A DNA stretch of 64,000 bases from JBFXCK01 sp050182275. GTDB lineage: Bacteria; Pseudomonadota; Alphaproteobacteria; SHNJ01. The position numbers and the translations under genes are program-made. Positions 41,079-50,414 of the stretch are shown here, in pieces (positions within the stretch are counted from its first letter, which is position 1; every line of letters begins with the position of its first letter). The notes below the pieces were generated by a model that ran no database searches, was not told the DNA's origin, and saw nothing but the letters and a program-made list of their open reading frames with translations. The stretch is taken from NCBI GenBank assembly GCA_050182275.1, contig JBFXCK010000002.1:1-64000 (forward strand), given 5' to 3'.

Positions 41079-41498
41079 ATGAAAAAAATCGGCACGCTCA
41101 TCCGCTTGCATAAGCTAGAGCTTGATGAAAAGCGCCGCCGCCTGCGGGGCTTGGAAGAAGAGCTGGCGGCTTTAAAGGCGGCGCGCAAAAATTTAGATAT
41201 TGAATTAAAAAATGAGCAAAAAACCGCCGGCAGCGATGTATCTTATTCCGTTACCTATGCCGGCTACGCCAAACGCTTCATGCAGCGCCGGGAGGAATTA
41301 GAGGCGGCATTGGAAGTAAAAGCGGTGGAAGTCGATGTCGCCGCCGAATTTGTGCGGGAGGCGTTTCAAGAGCTGAAAAAATACGAAATCACCGCCGGGC
41401 GTCAAAAGGCCAAGGCGAAAAAAGAGCGCGAGACGATAGAGCAGAACGAGCTGGATGAAGCGGCGGGCGATAAGCACCAGCGCAAGAAAAAGGGCTAA
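41079..41498 (+). CDS. fliJ: Flagellar export chaperone FliJ
   Basis: FliJ is a small coiled-coil stalk protein of the FliI ATPase. The 139-residue product is almost entirely charged helix: 'LIRLHKLELDEKRRRLRGLE' at the start, a central 'FMQRREELEAALEVKAVEVD' and a Lys-rich tail. The length and the position three bases after fliI support the call; sequence conservation in FliJ is always low. It converges on the minus-strand flagellar operon with 4 bases of overlap. Confidence 0.8.
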   Translation: MKKIGTLIRLHKLELDEKRRRLRGLEEELAALKAARKNLDIELKNEQKTAGSDVSYSVTYAGYAKRFMQRREELEAALEVKAVEVDVAAEFVREAFQELKKYEITAGRQKAKAKKERETIEQNELDEAAGDKHQRKKKG

Positions 41499-43168
41499 AC
41501 CGCGACGATGTCGTGGCTGCCGGCGGCGATTTCATTTAACGGTTGCACGGCAAAGGGCGATTCCACTTGAAACAGCAATTGGCCTTTTAATCCGGCGGCT
41601 TCACTGTAGTCTTGAAAAATTTTTGTAATATCTTCCCGCATATTGGGCGCCAGGGCTTGGGCCGTGCGCACCATTAAATCAAAGCGCTGTTTGGCGACAT
41701 AGCCATCCAATTGAAAGGGCCCAAGCCGCGTGAAATCGACCTCAACAATAAAACGCTGGTGGTCTTTTCCTTCCTGTTCTTCATGGGCTTTCCGGTGCCA
41801 GAAAAAGCGTATGGGATGAAATTGCGCACCGTCAAACATGGGAATGAAAGCGGCCTGCCATTCGCCGCTTTTGGTCGCGGCGTAACGCGCTTGCTCTTGC
41901 CAATCGGCGGTTAGTTTTTTGGCGCCTTCCTCGCCGATCGTTTCCTGCAAAAGGCGGAAAATTTCCGGTGTCAGCCATAAATTCATTTCGCTTTTTTGCA
42001 AGCCTTGCAGGAAAGCGAAAACCGTATTTGCCAGATGAGCCGGGTTTTGGCCGTTCAAATGCTGCGCCAGTTGTGCGGCGATCGGCGGATTTTTTTGCTG
42101 GAAAATCGCTAAGGCATCGCTTAGGGCGGGCCAAGCGCGCGCTAGGGCGGGCAAAGCGGCGCTTTGCTGCCAGGTAATAGGGGCCGTGGAGAGGGGCATA
42201 GGCGCTGGGGTGCTTACTTCCAGCCAAACTTGCGTGCCAGGAGGCACGTTAAATGATTTGGAAAAATGCGCAACTCCTTGCGGTAATTGTAACAGGGTTT
42301 GCCCTTGGCTGGTGGTGCCGATCACGGTTGCGGGCACCATTTTACCCGGCCCCGGCAATTTGGCATTGCCTTGCGGCGCGCCATCGGGCGTTAGGATCAT
42401 CAGCACCTTGGCTTGGACGGGCGGCGGCAGGGCCGAATAAGTTTTATTTTCCGCAGGCGCATAAGTGGGAATAGAACTCTTGGACATAAGGGCAGGATTT
42501 TTTTGTGGTTGGCTTTCAGCCTCCGGCAAAAACAAGGCCGCGGCGGGCGAAGCGGGAACCGGCGGATTGGCAGGAGGGGTGTTCGCTGCTTTAGCGCCAG
42601 GCGGCGGCGTTTTAGCCGGGTCATTTTTCGCCGCTTCTTCTTTGATGGGCAAAGCCGGGCGCGCCAGAACGGCTAACAGCGCATTAGTGGCGGCCTCAAG
42701 CGCCAGCGCCTGCGGATTTTGCCCCGCGGTATAGACATGCGCGGCAGCGCCTCCGGTTTCAATAAAATTCAACATTCCGGTAAAACCCGGCTCTAAAGGA
42801 ATCGCCGGCGCAGGCGTAGCAGCGGGAAGCGGGGCGTTCGCCACCGGCGCGCCCGGCTTAGGCAAAGCTTGAATCAAAGCTTGCAAAATATTCGGCTGGC
42901 CCGGCTGTTGTTTCAGTTCGATAATAACGGCGGCGCCGGGCGGCAAAGGCAAAGGGGTTTGCACCACGATTTTGCCTTGCGGGGTTTGGATTTCTAAGGC
43001 GCCTGCCTGGGGGCCTTGATGCAGGCGGCCAATGACTTCACCGCTGATGGAAACGGGTTTGACGCTTTGCGCCAGCAGGGCAGGCGAGGCTTCCAAGACA
43101 CGGCTGGGAGCCACGGCCGGCAGGGCGGAAGAAGGAGAGGGGCCAGTAGGACCGCTGATGCGGCTCAC
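41495..43168 (-). CDS. Unknown flagellar-cluster protein, FliK-like layout
   Basis: I do not recognise a named family with certainty. The 557-residue product is Ala/Pro/Gln-rich. An SH3-like strand unit near the N-terminus ('GALEIQTPQGKIVVQTPLPL') recurs in the middle ('TLLQLPQGVAHFSKSFNVPP'), linked by low-complexity Pro/Ala stretches, and the last about 120 residues form a folded domain ('FIVEVDFTRLGPFQLDGYV'). This is the look of a hook-length-control or FliK-type protein, but a clear FliK is encoded at 55600-57027. It ends the fliF-flhG operon and overlaps flhG by 4 bases, so a flagellar role is likely. Confidence 0.6.
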   Translation of the reverse strand: MSRISGPTGPSPSSALPAVAPSRVLEASPALLAQSVKPVSISGEVIGRLHQGPQAGALEIQTPQGKIVVQTPLPLPPGAAVIIELKQQPGQPNILQALIQALPKPGAPVANAPLPAATPAPAIPLEPGFTGMLNFIETGGAAAHVYTAGQNPQALALEAATNALLAVLARPALPIKEEAAKNDPAKTPPPGAKAANTPPANPPVPASPAAALFLPEAESQPQKNPALMSKSSIPTYAPAENKTYSALPPPVQAKVLMILTPDGAPQGNAKLPGPGKMVPATVIGTTSQGQTLLQLPQGVAHFSKSFNVPPGTQVWLEVSTPAPMPLSTAPITWQQSAALPALARAWPALSDALAIFQQKNPPIAAQLAQHLNGQNPAHLANTVFAFLQGLQKSEMNLWLTPEIFRLLQETIGEEGAKKLTADWQEQARYAATKSGEWQAAFIPMFDGAQFHPIRFFWHRKAHEEQEGKDHQRFIVEVDFTRLGPFQLDGYVAKQRFDLMVRTAQALAPNMREDITKIFQDYSEAAGLKGQLLFQVESPFAVQPLNEIAAGSHDIVAV

Positions 43169-43959
43169 TGCTCACCAATCAACAGGCGGGCGATGCTCGA
43201 GACATCGACCGCGGCTTCGGTATTTGGATGCCGGGTTAATAGCGGCGTTTGATGGCGGATCGATTCGCTCACTTTGCGGTCGCGGCGGATAATGCCAGCC
43301 AGTTTCGGCTCGAATTTCAAGAAGCCCTTGCATGCTTTCAACAGAGTGGCGTAAGTTTTTTCGCCATCTAATTTTGAATGCGCCATGTTCACAACCAAGC
43401 GCATATCGGTGTTTGGCTTTTCACTCAGAGAAACTTTGATGAAAGTATAAGCATCGGTAAGCGATGTTGGTTCATCGGTGGAGACGATTAAAAAAGCATC
43501 GGCATCAACCGCCAGCGCGCGCACCGAACGTTCCACACCTGCGCCCAAATCGATAATGACATGGTCGTATTTTGCCGCCAGCTCCATCAATTTGACGCGG
43601 ATTTCCGACAGACGCGAAGCGGGCAGGGAAGCCAGTTGGCCTGAACCCGAACGCCCGGCGATCACATCGAAGCCGCCGGTTTGATAATGCGTGATAACTT
43701 TTTCCAGCGGCAAATTACCAGTGACCGCCGTGCTTAAATCTTTTTCCGGCATTAAGCCCAATTGAATATCGGCATTAGCCAAGCCCAAATCGGCATCGAA
43801 TAACAATACACGTTTGCCAAGGCGGGTGAGAGCGTGGCTTAAGGTGATAGAGAACCAAGTTTTGCCAACCCCCCCTTTACCGGATGCAACCGCTATTACA
43901 CGCGGTACTTTTAAGGCAGTGGATGCCTGGGTTTCTGGGGTGGTTACTGGGGTGGTCAT
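43165..43959 (-). CDS. flhG: Flagellar number regulator FlhG (FleN), MinD-like ATPase
   Basis: FlhG is a MinD/ParA-type ATPase that limits flagellar number and works with FlhF. The 264-residue product has the deviant Walker A 'SGKGGVGKTW' (about residues 26-35), switch I 'LFDADLGLANADIQLGL' and 'HVIIDLGAGVERSV', followed by 'LIVSTDEPTSLTDAYTFIKV'. The C-terminus lacks an obvious membrane-targeting helix. It overlaps flhF and the next gene by 4 bases each. Confidence 0.9.
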   Translation of the reverse strand: MTTPVTTPETQASTALKVPRVIAVASGKGGVGKTWFSITLSHALTRLGKRVLLFDADLGLANADIQLGLMPEKDLSTAVTGNLPLEKVITHYQTGGFDVIAGRSGSGQLASLPASRLSEIRVKLMELAAKYDHVIIDLGAGVERSVRALAVDADAFLIVSTDEPTSLTDAYTFIKVSLSEKPNTDMRLVVNMAHSKLDGEKTYATLLKACKGFLKFEPKLAGIIRRDRKVSESIRHQTPLLTRHPNTEAAVDVSSIARLLIGEQ

Positions 43960-44936
43960 GACGCTCTCCTCCGAAGAGTATTGATAGCATTTAAATTGTC
44001 AATATCTGGTAAAATTAACCGGGCCAAAGAGACCGGATTGATGGGATTTAAGCCCTCGGCAATCAAGGGGGTGATGCTTACCTGGGAAAAGGCCAGTTTT
44101 CCCGCATCCGCGACCGCCAGGACGCTGCCAAAGCGCCTTGTCATATCTAGGCGGGTAACGATCATTTTCGCCGCTCCTACCTCTTTAAAAGTGACCCCAA
44201 TATCGAAAGCATCCAGGGCATCGCCCCCGGCGCCGTAAACTAGGATAATTTCCCCATCTGTAGCTTTTAACAAGTCTTTAAGATGTTCCAGCTCTTCGTT
44301 TTTCAGGATGTTAATGCCGGATGTATCAATTAAAATAGGGGTATTGGGGGGATATTTGGCAATTGCAGCAGTCAATTCTTGTTTGTTTCCAGCACGTAAG
44401 AGGTCGATCTTTAGGATATTGGTGAAATATTGAAGCTGTTCATACCCGCCGGTTTTCAAGGAGTCGGTAGTAATGCAAACCGGCTTTTTGCCCTGAATCA
44501 CCAATTGGGCGGCTAATTTAGCGATCGTCACCGTTTTACCTACGCCGGGCAAGCCAACCAAAAATACCGGTTTGGCAAAATTAATCGCGGTAAAGCGGAA
44601 TTCGGCATCGAGCGTGCCGGCCAGCGCCATAATAGGATCATCGATTTCTAAACGGCCCAGCGTTTTCAGCAAGCGGTCGGCCAATTTGCGCGGCACGCCC
44701 ATTTTATCGAAAGCCTCGCCAACCACATCGATCGGATCGACATATACCAGCTCGGGCGCAGGCGTTTCGGCGGATTCGGCGGGAACAATAGAAGTATCAA
44801 TTGCGGCAGTGACTTGAATGCCCTGGCCGCCGGTGGCTGGGCCGGATGTAACAATGATCGCATCTTCGCCCAAGGCTTCCCGCACCTGGCGCATGGCTTC
44901 TTGCATGGTGGCGGCGGTAAAGCTGCGTAAACGCAT
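43956..44936 (-). CDS. flhF: Flagellar biosynthesis GTPase FlhF
   Basis: FlhF is an SRP-type GTPase that places the flagellum at the pole. The 326-residue product has the typical short N-terminal segment ('MRLRSFTAATMQEAMRQVRE'), then the NG core: Walker A 'VGLPGVGKTVTIAKLA' (about residue 128), 'DSLKTGGYEQL', and G3 'ILIDTSGIN'. It is shorter than most FlhF proteins, mainly because the B domain between the N-terminus and the NG domain is brief. It overlaps flhG by 4 bases. Confidence 0.9.
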   Translation of the reverse strand: MRLRSFTAATMQEAMRQVREALGEDAIIVTSGPATGGQGIQVTAAIDTSIVPAESAETPAPELVYVDPIDVVGEAFDKMGVPRKLADRLLKTLGRLEIDDPIMALAGTLDAEFRFTAINFAKPVFLVGLPGVGKTVTIAKLAAQLVIQGKKPVCITTDSLKTGGYEQLQYFTNILKIDLLRAGNKQELTAAIAKYPPNTPILIDTSGINILKNEELEHLKDLLKATDGEIILVYGAGGDALDAFDIGVTFKEVGAAKMIVTRLDMTRRFGSVLAVADAGKLAFSQVSITPLIAEGLNPINPVSLARLILPDIDNLNAINTLRRRAS

Positions 44937-44958
44937 TGAGTATATACCTGGCTAAGGA

Positions 44959-47058
44959 TTAAATTTGCCCTAAAGTTTTAAGCCGGGCTTTAGGGTGAAC
45001 TTCATTTTGCGACATAACGGTGGTAGAGGGACGAAAACGTTCAACGATAGAGCGAACATAGGGCCTAACCATGGGGCTCGTCAATAATACCGGGTTTTCG
45101 CCGATCATCGAGAAACGGTCAAAAGCCGACCGCACGGCGGCGATGAATTGCTGCAGTTTCGAAGGCGCCATGGATAATTGGCGGTCTTCGCCCTGGCCGA
45201 TTAGGGATTCAGCAAAAGTTTGTTCCCATTCGGGAGAGAGGGTGACTAACGAAATCACGCCGTTAAAGGTATTCGATTCGCTCAGCTGGCGCGCCAAACG
45301 GGCGCGGACATGTTCGGTGATATTGGTGATGCTGCGGCTAAAACCGCTGGCCTCGGCGATGCCTTCCAAAATAGTGGGAAGGTCACGGATGCTGACCCGT
45401 TCCGCCAGCAGATTTTGCAAGACGCGCTGAATGCCGCCGGTGCCAATTTTGCCGGGCACCACTTCGGCGATCAGTTTTTGGTGTTCTTTGCCTAACTCTT
45501 CCATCAATTTTTGCGCTTCGGCGTAAGATAATAATTCCGACATATTATCTTTGATGATTTCGGTTAAGTGCGTGGTCACCACCGTGGCGGCGTCTACCAC
45601 CGTATAGCCGCGGAATTGCGCCTCTTCGCGCAATGCTTCGGAAACCCACATCGCCGGCAATCCGAAAGTGGGTTCGGTGGTGGCTTCGCCCGCTAATTGC
45701 AAAGGCTGTCCCCGTGGATCCATCACCAGCAGCATGCCGGGACGGATATCGCCGCGCCCAGCCTCGATTTCCTTGATGCGTAAAACATAAACATTGGCTG
45801 GCAATTGCAAATTATCCTGGATACGGATCGAGGGCATGACAAAACCCATTTCAGCAGCCAATTGACGGCGCAAGGCTTTGATTTGATCGGTGATCAACAC
45901 GCCGCCCTTGGGATTATTCACCAATGCCAAAAGCCCATAACCAAGTTCGATGCGCACCAAATCGATTTGCAAGGAATTGGCGATTGGCGCCTCGGCGACC
46001 GGCGCCGGCGCAACCTTGCTGGCTATCTGTGCCTCTTGCAGAACGCGCGCCGCCACTTGTTCCTGGCGCTGGGTTAAAAACCAAGCCATTGCGCCAGCGC
46101 CGCCGCCTAAAATCACGAAGGGAATAAAAGGAACGCCCGGTAAAACCGACATGCCCAGCATCAAGAAACTGCTTACACCCCAGGCGCTGGGATAACCGCT
46201 TAACTGGCCGAATACCGCCTTATCGGTCGAGCCGACCACGCCGGTTTTGGTTACCAAAATACCGGCGGCGGTGGAAATAATCAGCGCCGGCATTTGAGTA
46301 ACCAGTCCATCGCCCACGGTAAGGGTAGTATAGGCGTGGGTTGCCTGGCTAATGCTTAAATCCATTTGCGCGGTGCCGATAATAATGCCGCCTACAATAT
46401 TGATCAGCGTGATGATCAGGCCGGCGATTGCATCGCCGCGCACGAATTTAGCGGCGCCGTCCATTGAACCGAAAAAGTTACTTTCATTTTCCAGTTCTTT
46501 ACGGCGGTCGCGGGCTTGGGTTTCGGTGATCAGGCCGGCGGATAAATCGGCGTCGATCGCCATTTGCTTGCCGGGCATGGCGTCTAAAGTAAAGCGGGCG
46601 GAAACTTCGGCAATGCGCCCCGAACCTTTGGTGATGACGACGAAATTGATCAACACCAAAATCGAAAAGACAATCAGCCCAATCACAAAATTACCGCCCA
46701 TGATGAAATTGCCGAAAGCTTCGATCACATGGCCTGCCGCAGCCGGGCCTTCATGGCCATTGGCCAGAATCAGACGGGTCGAAGCCAAATTTAGCGACAA
46801 GCGCAATAAGGTTGAGACCAGCAACACGGTTGGAAAGGAGCTGAAATCAAGCGGTTTTTGAATGAACAAAACCGTCATCAAGATCAGCACGGCGAGCGAG
46901 AAGGACAGCGCCAAGGCAATATCCAAAAGCCAGGTCGGCATCGGCAAAATCAAAATCGCGATGATGGCAATAATGCCCAGCGCCAAGGCAATATCGCCAC
47001 GGCGCATTAAATTGCCCATCATATCGTCGGGGCTGGGAGCGTTGGCAGTATCGACCAT
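44959..47058 (-). CDS. flhA: Flagellar export pore protein FlhA
   Basis: FlhA is the nonameric membrane component of the flagellar type III export gate. The 699-residue product has about eight membrane helices in the first half, with the conserved FHIPEP-type cytoplasmic loop including 'ISARFTLDAMPGKQMAIDAD' style sequence and 'AKFVRGDAIAGLIIT', and the C-terminal cytoplasmic domain with 'RIQDNLQLPANVYVLRIKEI' and 'VTLSPEWEQTF'. Normal length. It is 33 bases after flbD. Confidence 0.96.
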   Translation of the reverse strand: MVDTANAPSPDDMMGNLMRRGDIALALGIIAIIAILILPMPTWLLDIALALSFSLAVLILMTVLFIQKPLDFSSFPTVLLVSTLLRLSLNLASTRLILANGHEGPAAAGHVIEAFGNFIMGGNFVIGLIVFSILVLINFVVITKGSGRIAEVSARFTLDAMPGKQMAIDADLSAGLITETQARDRRKELENESNFFGSMDGAAKFVRGDAIAGLIITLINIVGGIIIGTAQMDLSISQATHAYTTLTVGDGLVTQMPALIISTAAGILVTKTGVVGSTDKAVFGQLSGYPSAWGVSSFLMLGMSVLPGVPFIPFVILGGGAGAMAWFLTQRQEQVAARVLQEAQIASKVAPAPVAEAPIANSLQIDLVRIELGYGLLALVNNPKGGVLITDQIKALRRQLAAEMGFVMPSIRIQDNLQLPANVYVLRIKEIEAGRGDIRPGMLLVMDPRGQPLQLAGEATTEPTFGLPAMWVSEALREEAQFRGYTVVDAATVVTTHLTEIIKDNMSELLSYAEAQKLMEELGKEHQKLIAEVVPGKIGTGGIQRVLQNLLAERVSIRDLPTILEGIAEASGFSRSITNITEHVRARLARQLSESNTFNGVISLVTLSPEWEQTFAESLIGQGEDRQLSMAPSKLQQFIAAVRSAFDRFSMIGENPVLLTSPMVRPYVRSIVERFRPSTTVMSQNEVHPKARLKTLGQI

Positions 47059-47091
47059 TATAAAACCGACCCTTGCGAGCTATCCGCCCGA

Positions 47092-48465
47092 TTATAAGGA
47101 GGCGCGTTCACCTTCGCCAGGCGAAGGGACATCCACGCCCTCATCCGCGTATTGTTTGAGCTTATTGCGCAACGTCCGAATCGAAATGCCCAGAATATTG
47201 GCCGCATGGGTGCGATTGCCCAGGCAATGATTGAGCGTATTGATAATCAAGGTTTTTTCAACTTCCGCCACTGTTTTGCCGACCAAAGGCTGGGGCGCCG
47301 CATCATTGGCCGAAGGATGATTGCCCGTTGGTGAAGGGATTGAGGGCGTAGCGCCGCCCAAAGTCGGGCTGCTGGTTAGGACAATGGCGTCAGCGCCGGT
47401 TTCAGCGCCCGTGGCCAACAGCACAGCGCGGTGCAGGCAGTTTTCCAACTCCCGCACATTGCCGCGCCAGGGATGATGCAGGATTTTTTGCCGCGCCTCG
47501 TTCGAAAGCGGGCGCACCGGCACGCCATTGGCCTCGGCATATTTTTTAATAAAATGAGTAGCCAAGAGCTCAATATCGTTAGGCCGTTCACGCAAAGCCG
47601 GCAGCCGCAAATTCACCACGTTCAAGCGATAGTATAAATCTTCGCGGAATTTACCGGCGCGCACTTCGGCTTCCAAGTCGCGGTTGCTGGTGGTGATGAG
47701 GCGCAGATTAACTTTAACCGGGGTAGTGCCGCCAACACGGTCGATCTCCCGTTCTTGAATCGCGCGCAATAATTTTGCCTGCAAGCGCGGGTCCATTTCA
47801 CTGATTTCATCCAGCAACAAGGTGCCGCCATTGGCTTCTTCGAATTTACCGATGCGCCGGGCGACGGCGCCGGTAAAAGAGCCTTTTTCATGGCCGAATA
47901 ACTCGGATTCCAGCAAATTTTCCGGAATCGCGGCGCAATTGACCGAAACGAATTTTTCCTTGGCGCGCTTGCTTTTACTGTGAATATAGCGCGACATTAC
48001 TTCTTTACCGGTGCCGGATTCGCCAGTGATTAATACTGTGGCCTCGCTGGAGGCGATTTGATCGGCCATCGCGACAACGCGCGCCATGACGGGATCTTTA
48101 AAAATGATGGAAGTAGTTTCCTCGGTCACCGCTTCCAGCACGGCGGCGATTAACTCGGCATCGGGCGGGAGAGGGATGTATTCCTTGGCGCCGGCCTTAA
48201 TGGCGCGGACGGCGGCCTCGGCGTCATTGCCAATGCCGCAGGCGACGACCGGAATGCTGATGCGTTCGGTCGCAAGCGAGATAATGAATTTTGCGATATT
48301 CAAATTGTAATCGATCATTACCAAATCGGCGCCTTGGCCGCTGCGTAAGGCGTTCATGGCGCTTTCAATATCTTCGACATGCGAGACTTTGGCGCCGCGG
48401 TTCAGCGCGATCTTGCCGGCGGCGGAGATGTGCCCGTTTAAATGGCCGACGATTAACAAACGCAT
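47092..48465 (-). CDS. flbD: Sigma-54 transcriptional activator FlbD
   Basis: FlbD activates late flagellar genes with sigma-54 in Caulobacter. The 457-residue product starts 'MRLLIVGHLNGHISAAGK', an atypical receiver that lacks the acidic pair, as in Caulobacter FlbD. The AAA+ domain has Walker A 'GESGTGKEV' and the sigma-54 contact loop 'GSFTGA' (usually GAFTGA), 'GGTLLLDEISEMD' and 'RLNVVNLRLPALRERPNDI'. The C-terminal helix-turn-helix is 'NRTHAANILGISIRTLRNKL'. Its place in the fliF operon matches the Caulobacter gene order. Confidence 0.95.
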   Translation of the reverse strand: MRLLIVGHLNGHISAAGKIALNRGAKVSHVEDIESAMNALRSGQGADLVMIDYNLNIAKFIISLATERISIPVVACGIGNDAEAAVRAIKAGAKEYIPLPPDAELIAAVLEAVTEETTSIIFKDPVMARVVAMADQIASSEATVLITGESGTGKEVMSRYIHSKSKRAKEKFVSVNCAAIPENLLESELFGHEKGSFTGAVARRIGKFEEANGGTLLLDEISEMDPRLQAKLLRAIQEREIDRVGGTTPVKVNLRLITTSNRDLEAEVRAGKFREDLYYRLNVVNLRLPALRERPNDIELLATHFIKKYAEANGVPVRPLSNEARQKILHHPWRGNVRELENCLHRAVLLATGAETGADAIVLTSSPTLGGATPSIPSPTGNHPSANDAAPQPLVGKTVAEVEKTLIINTLNHCLGNRTHAANILGISIRTLRNKLKQYADEGVDVPSPGEGERASL

Positions 48466-48476
48466 GACTTAACTCC

Positions 48477-49349
48477 CTATTCCTTGAAATACTGAATCCG
48501 CTTGTCGGCGGGCAGGATGGTGTTCAAAACCATTTCCAGGCGGCGCGGGTTTTCTTTGCGCGCGATGGAAGTGCTTCCCACCAGATAAATCGTATTGACC
48601 AATTCTTCTTCCCCGGCGGTGCGTTCTAATTTCGTGGCCAGAGGCAAGAACAATAAATTCGACAGCAAGGCGCCGTACAAGGTGGTGAGCAAGGCCAACG
48701 CCATGCTGGGGCCGATTTTGCTGGCATCGTCTAAAAAGCTGAGCATTTGCACCAGCCCTACCAGCGTGCCGATCAGGCCCATGGCGGGGGAAACATCGGC
48801 GGCTCTGCGCAATACGTTGACGCTGCGTTGAAGCTGGGCGCTTGAAGTCGATAATTCTTTGCGCATAATGCGTTCAATTTCGGTAGGGCCAAGATTATCG
48901 ACCACCATTGAGATGGATTTAGCGAAAAAAACTTCGCGGGCGATCTTAGGCAGGAATTTTTGTAAAGTGAGAATGCCGCCTTTGCGGGCGATTTCCGCCA
49001 TGCCAAGCACGGTGGTTGCGGCCTGGCTGGCGTCGCGCACCGAATAGACAAGGGTTTTGCCGATGTGGCGGAAAGTTTGCACAATATCGCCAAAAGAATA
49101 ACAGGCGGTGGTGACCGCAAGAGTCGCGCCCAGCACTAAAAGAATCGAGGGCAAATCGATGAAACCGCGCAACGAACCGCTCATGGTGATCGCCAGCATG
49201 ACCAAACCGATCGCCAAGAGCAGGCCTAAAATCGTGGCTAAATCCAGCGTGCTTTCAACATTGCGCAATTTCCGGACCGCTTCTTGCGCTTCGCGGGCGG
49301 CGTTTTGCGCTTGTTCGTTAGGATCGGAGGGGCTGAGAGAAGTAACCAC
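48477..49349 (-). CDS. motA: Flagellar motor stator protein MotA (PomA-like)
   Basis: MotA with MotB forms the ion channel of the stator. The 290-residue product has an N-terminal polar extension, four membrane helices and the conserved 'PAMGLIGTLVGLVQML' and 'ALLTTLYGALLSNLLFLPLA' segments; the cytoplasmic loop between helices two and three is of PomA length. Which ion it uses cannot be read from this subunit. motB is not in the window. It sits between fliN and flbD, an insertion into the Caulobacter-type fliF operon order. Confidence 0.85.
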   Translation of the reverse strand: MVTSLSPSDPNEQAQNAAREAQEAVRKLRNVESTLDLATILGLLLAIGLVMLAITMSGSLRGFIDLPSILLVLGATLAVTTACYSFGDIVQTFRHIGKTLVYSVRDASQAATTVLGMAEIARKGGILTLQKFLPKIAREVFFAKSISMVVDNLGPTEIERIMRKELSTSSAQLQRSVNVLRRAADVSPAMGLIGTLVGLVQMLSFLDDASKIGPSMALALLTTLYGALLSNLLFLPLATKLERTAGEEELVNTIYLVGSTSIARKENPRRLEMVLNTILPADKRIQYFKE

Positions 49350-49372
49350 GGGACAACTACCTTTTAAGTTAA

Positions 49373-49705
49373 TTAGGCTTTATCGGATTTAATGATTTCA
49401 GTCATGGTTACGCCCAGACGTTCATCGACGATAACAACTTCGCCGCGGGCAACCAGCCGGTTATTGACATAAATATCGATCGCTTCCCCAACACGGCGGT
49501 CGAGTTCGACAACCGCGCCGCGGCCAAGTTTCAGCAATTGATTGACCGGCATATCGGCGCGGCCCAGCACAGCCATCACCTGTACCGGAATTTCGCCGAT
49601 TGCATCCAGCTCACGGCCGCTTTGCGGGGCCTTATCACCCGCTTCAGCGGGCAGTTCTGTGCCCTTGCCTAATTCATTTAAGTTTAAATTATTATCGGTG
49701 GTCAT
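49373..49705 (-). CDS. fliN: Flagellar motor switch protein FliN
   Basis: FliN is the C-ring subunit that binds CheY-P and helps export. The 110-residue product has a polar, Glu/Asn-rich start and a SpoA domain, 'EIPVQVMAVLGRADMPVNQL' to 'VVELDRRVGEAIDIYVNN', ending 'GVTMTEIIKS'. It lies between fliH and motA with short gaps. Confidence 0.93.
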   Translation of the reverse strand: MTTDNNLNLNELGKGTELPAEAGDKAPQSGRELDAIGEIPVQVMAVLGRADMPVNQLLKLGRGAVVELDRRVGEAIDIYVNNRLVARGEVVIVDERLGVTMTEIIKSDKA

Positions 49706-49731
49706 GGTCGGCTCCTTTGAGAAGAGAAAAT

Positions 49732-50394
49732 CTATGAGAAGAGGGGTAGTTCGGGTTCGCTATCATCGCCGTTAAAGGCCCGGTAGGCAACCGCTTCAAG
49801 CTGTTGCCATAAGGATTTGATCCGATGTTCGGCACCGCCGTCACGCCAAGTCACCTTGGCATCGGGCATTTGCATGGAAGAATCGCCGGAAACTTGCACG
49901 CGGCCCTCGAATCCCTTGGCTTTTAGGATTTGCTGGAGGCGGCCTTGCAAAAGGGGCATGGCGGCTTCGCTAATCGTGATAACCAATTGCTGTTCGCCTA
50001 ATGCGGCCTCTAAGGTGCGGTTCAATAATGTTTCCACTTCGACCAAAGTTTCACGCCCTGCCATATAGGGCAGCAATTTTTTAATCATGGTGAAAGCCAG
50101 TTTGGCCGCCTGTTCGGCGTGCGCCTTGGCTATTTGATCCATTTGCTGTTGGGTGGCGGTGATTTGCTGTTCCAGGCGCGTCAAGGTTTGCGCAGTCAAG
50201 CCTTCAACTGTCGCCATGGCATCGGCTTTGCTGGCGGTTTTACCTTGATTAAAGGCGGCATGTTGGATGGCTTCGATTTGCGCATGAGTATAGACCCGGG
50301 GCTTGGCCGCGCCGGCGGCAGGCGCTGCAGCATTAGCTAAAACGCCGCCATCAAACGAGGTTTCAAATAAGAATTTGGTAGGAGTGGTGGTCAT
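49732..50394 (-). CDS. fliH: Flagellar assembly protein FliH (FlbE-like)
   Basis: FliH is the negative regulator and stator-like partner of FliI. The 220-residue product has an N-terminal unstructured part, a Gln/Ala-rich helix ('AAFNQGKTASKADAMATVEG' onward) and a C-terminal domain related to the V-ATPase E subunit ('LAFTMIKKLLPYMAGRETLV'). Sequence conservation in the family is low; position between fliG and fliN, as in the Caulobacter order fliF-fliG-flbE-fliN-flbD, carries the call. Confidence 0.8.
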   Translation of the reverse strand: MTTTPTKFLFETSFDGGVLANAAAPAAGAAKPRVYTHAQIEAIQHAAFNQGKTASKADAMATVEGLTAQTLTRLEQQITATQQQMDQIAKAHAEQAAKLAFTMIKKLLPYMAGRETLVEVETLLNRTLEAALGEQQLVITISEAAMPLLQGRLQQILKAKGFEGRVQVSGDSSMQMPDAKVTWRDGGAEHRIKSLWQQLEAVAYRAFNGDDSEPELPLFS

Positions 50395-50414
50395 AACCGG
50401 TTCTCGAATCTTCC

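Noticed and set aside
46352..46861. 169-aa plus-strand open frame inside flhA
   Set aside because: It is antisense to conserved flhA codons and its Ser/Ile/Lys-rich reading is what the reverse complement of membrane helices gives.
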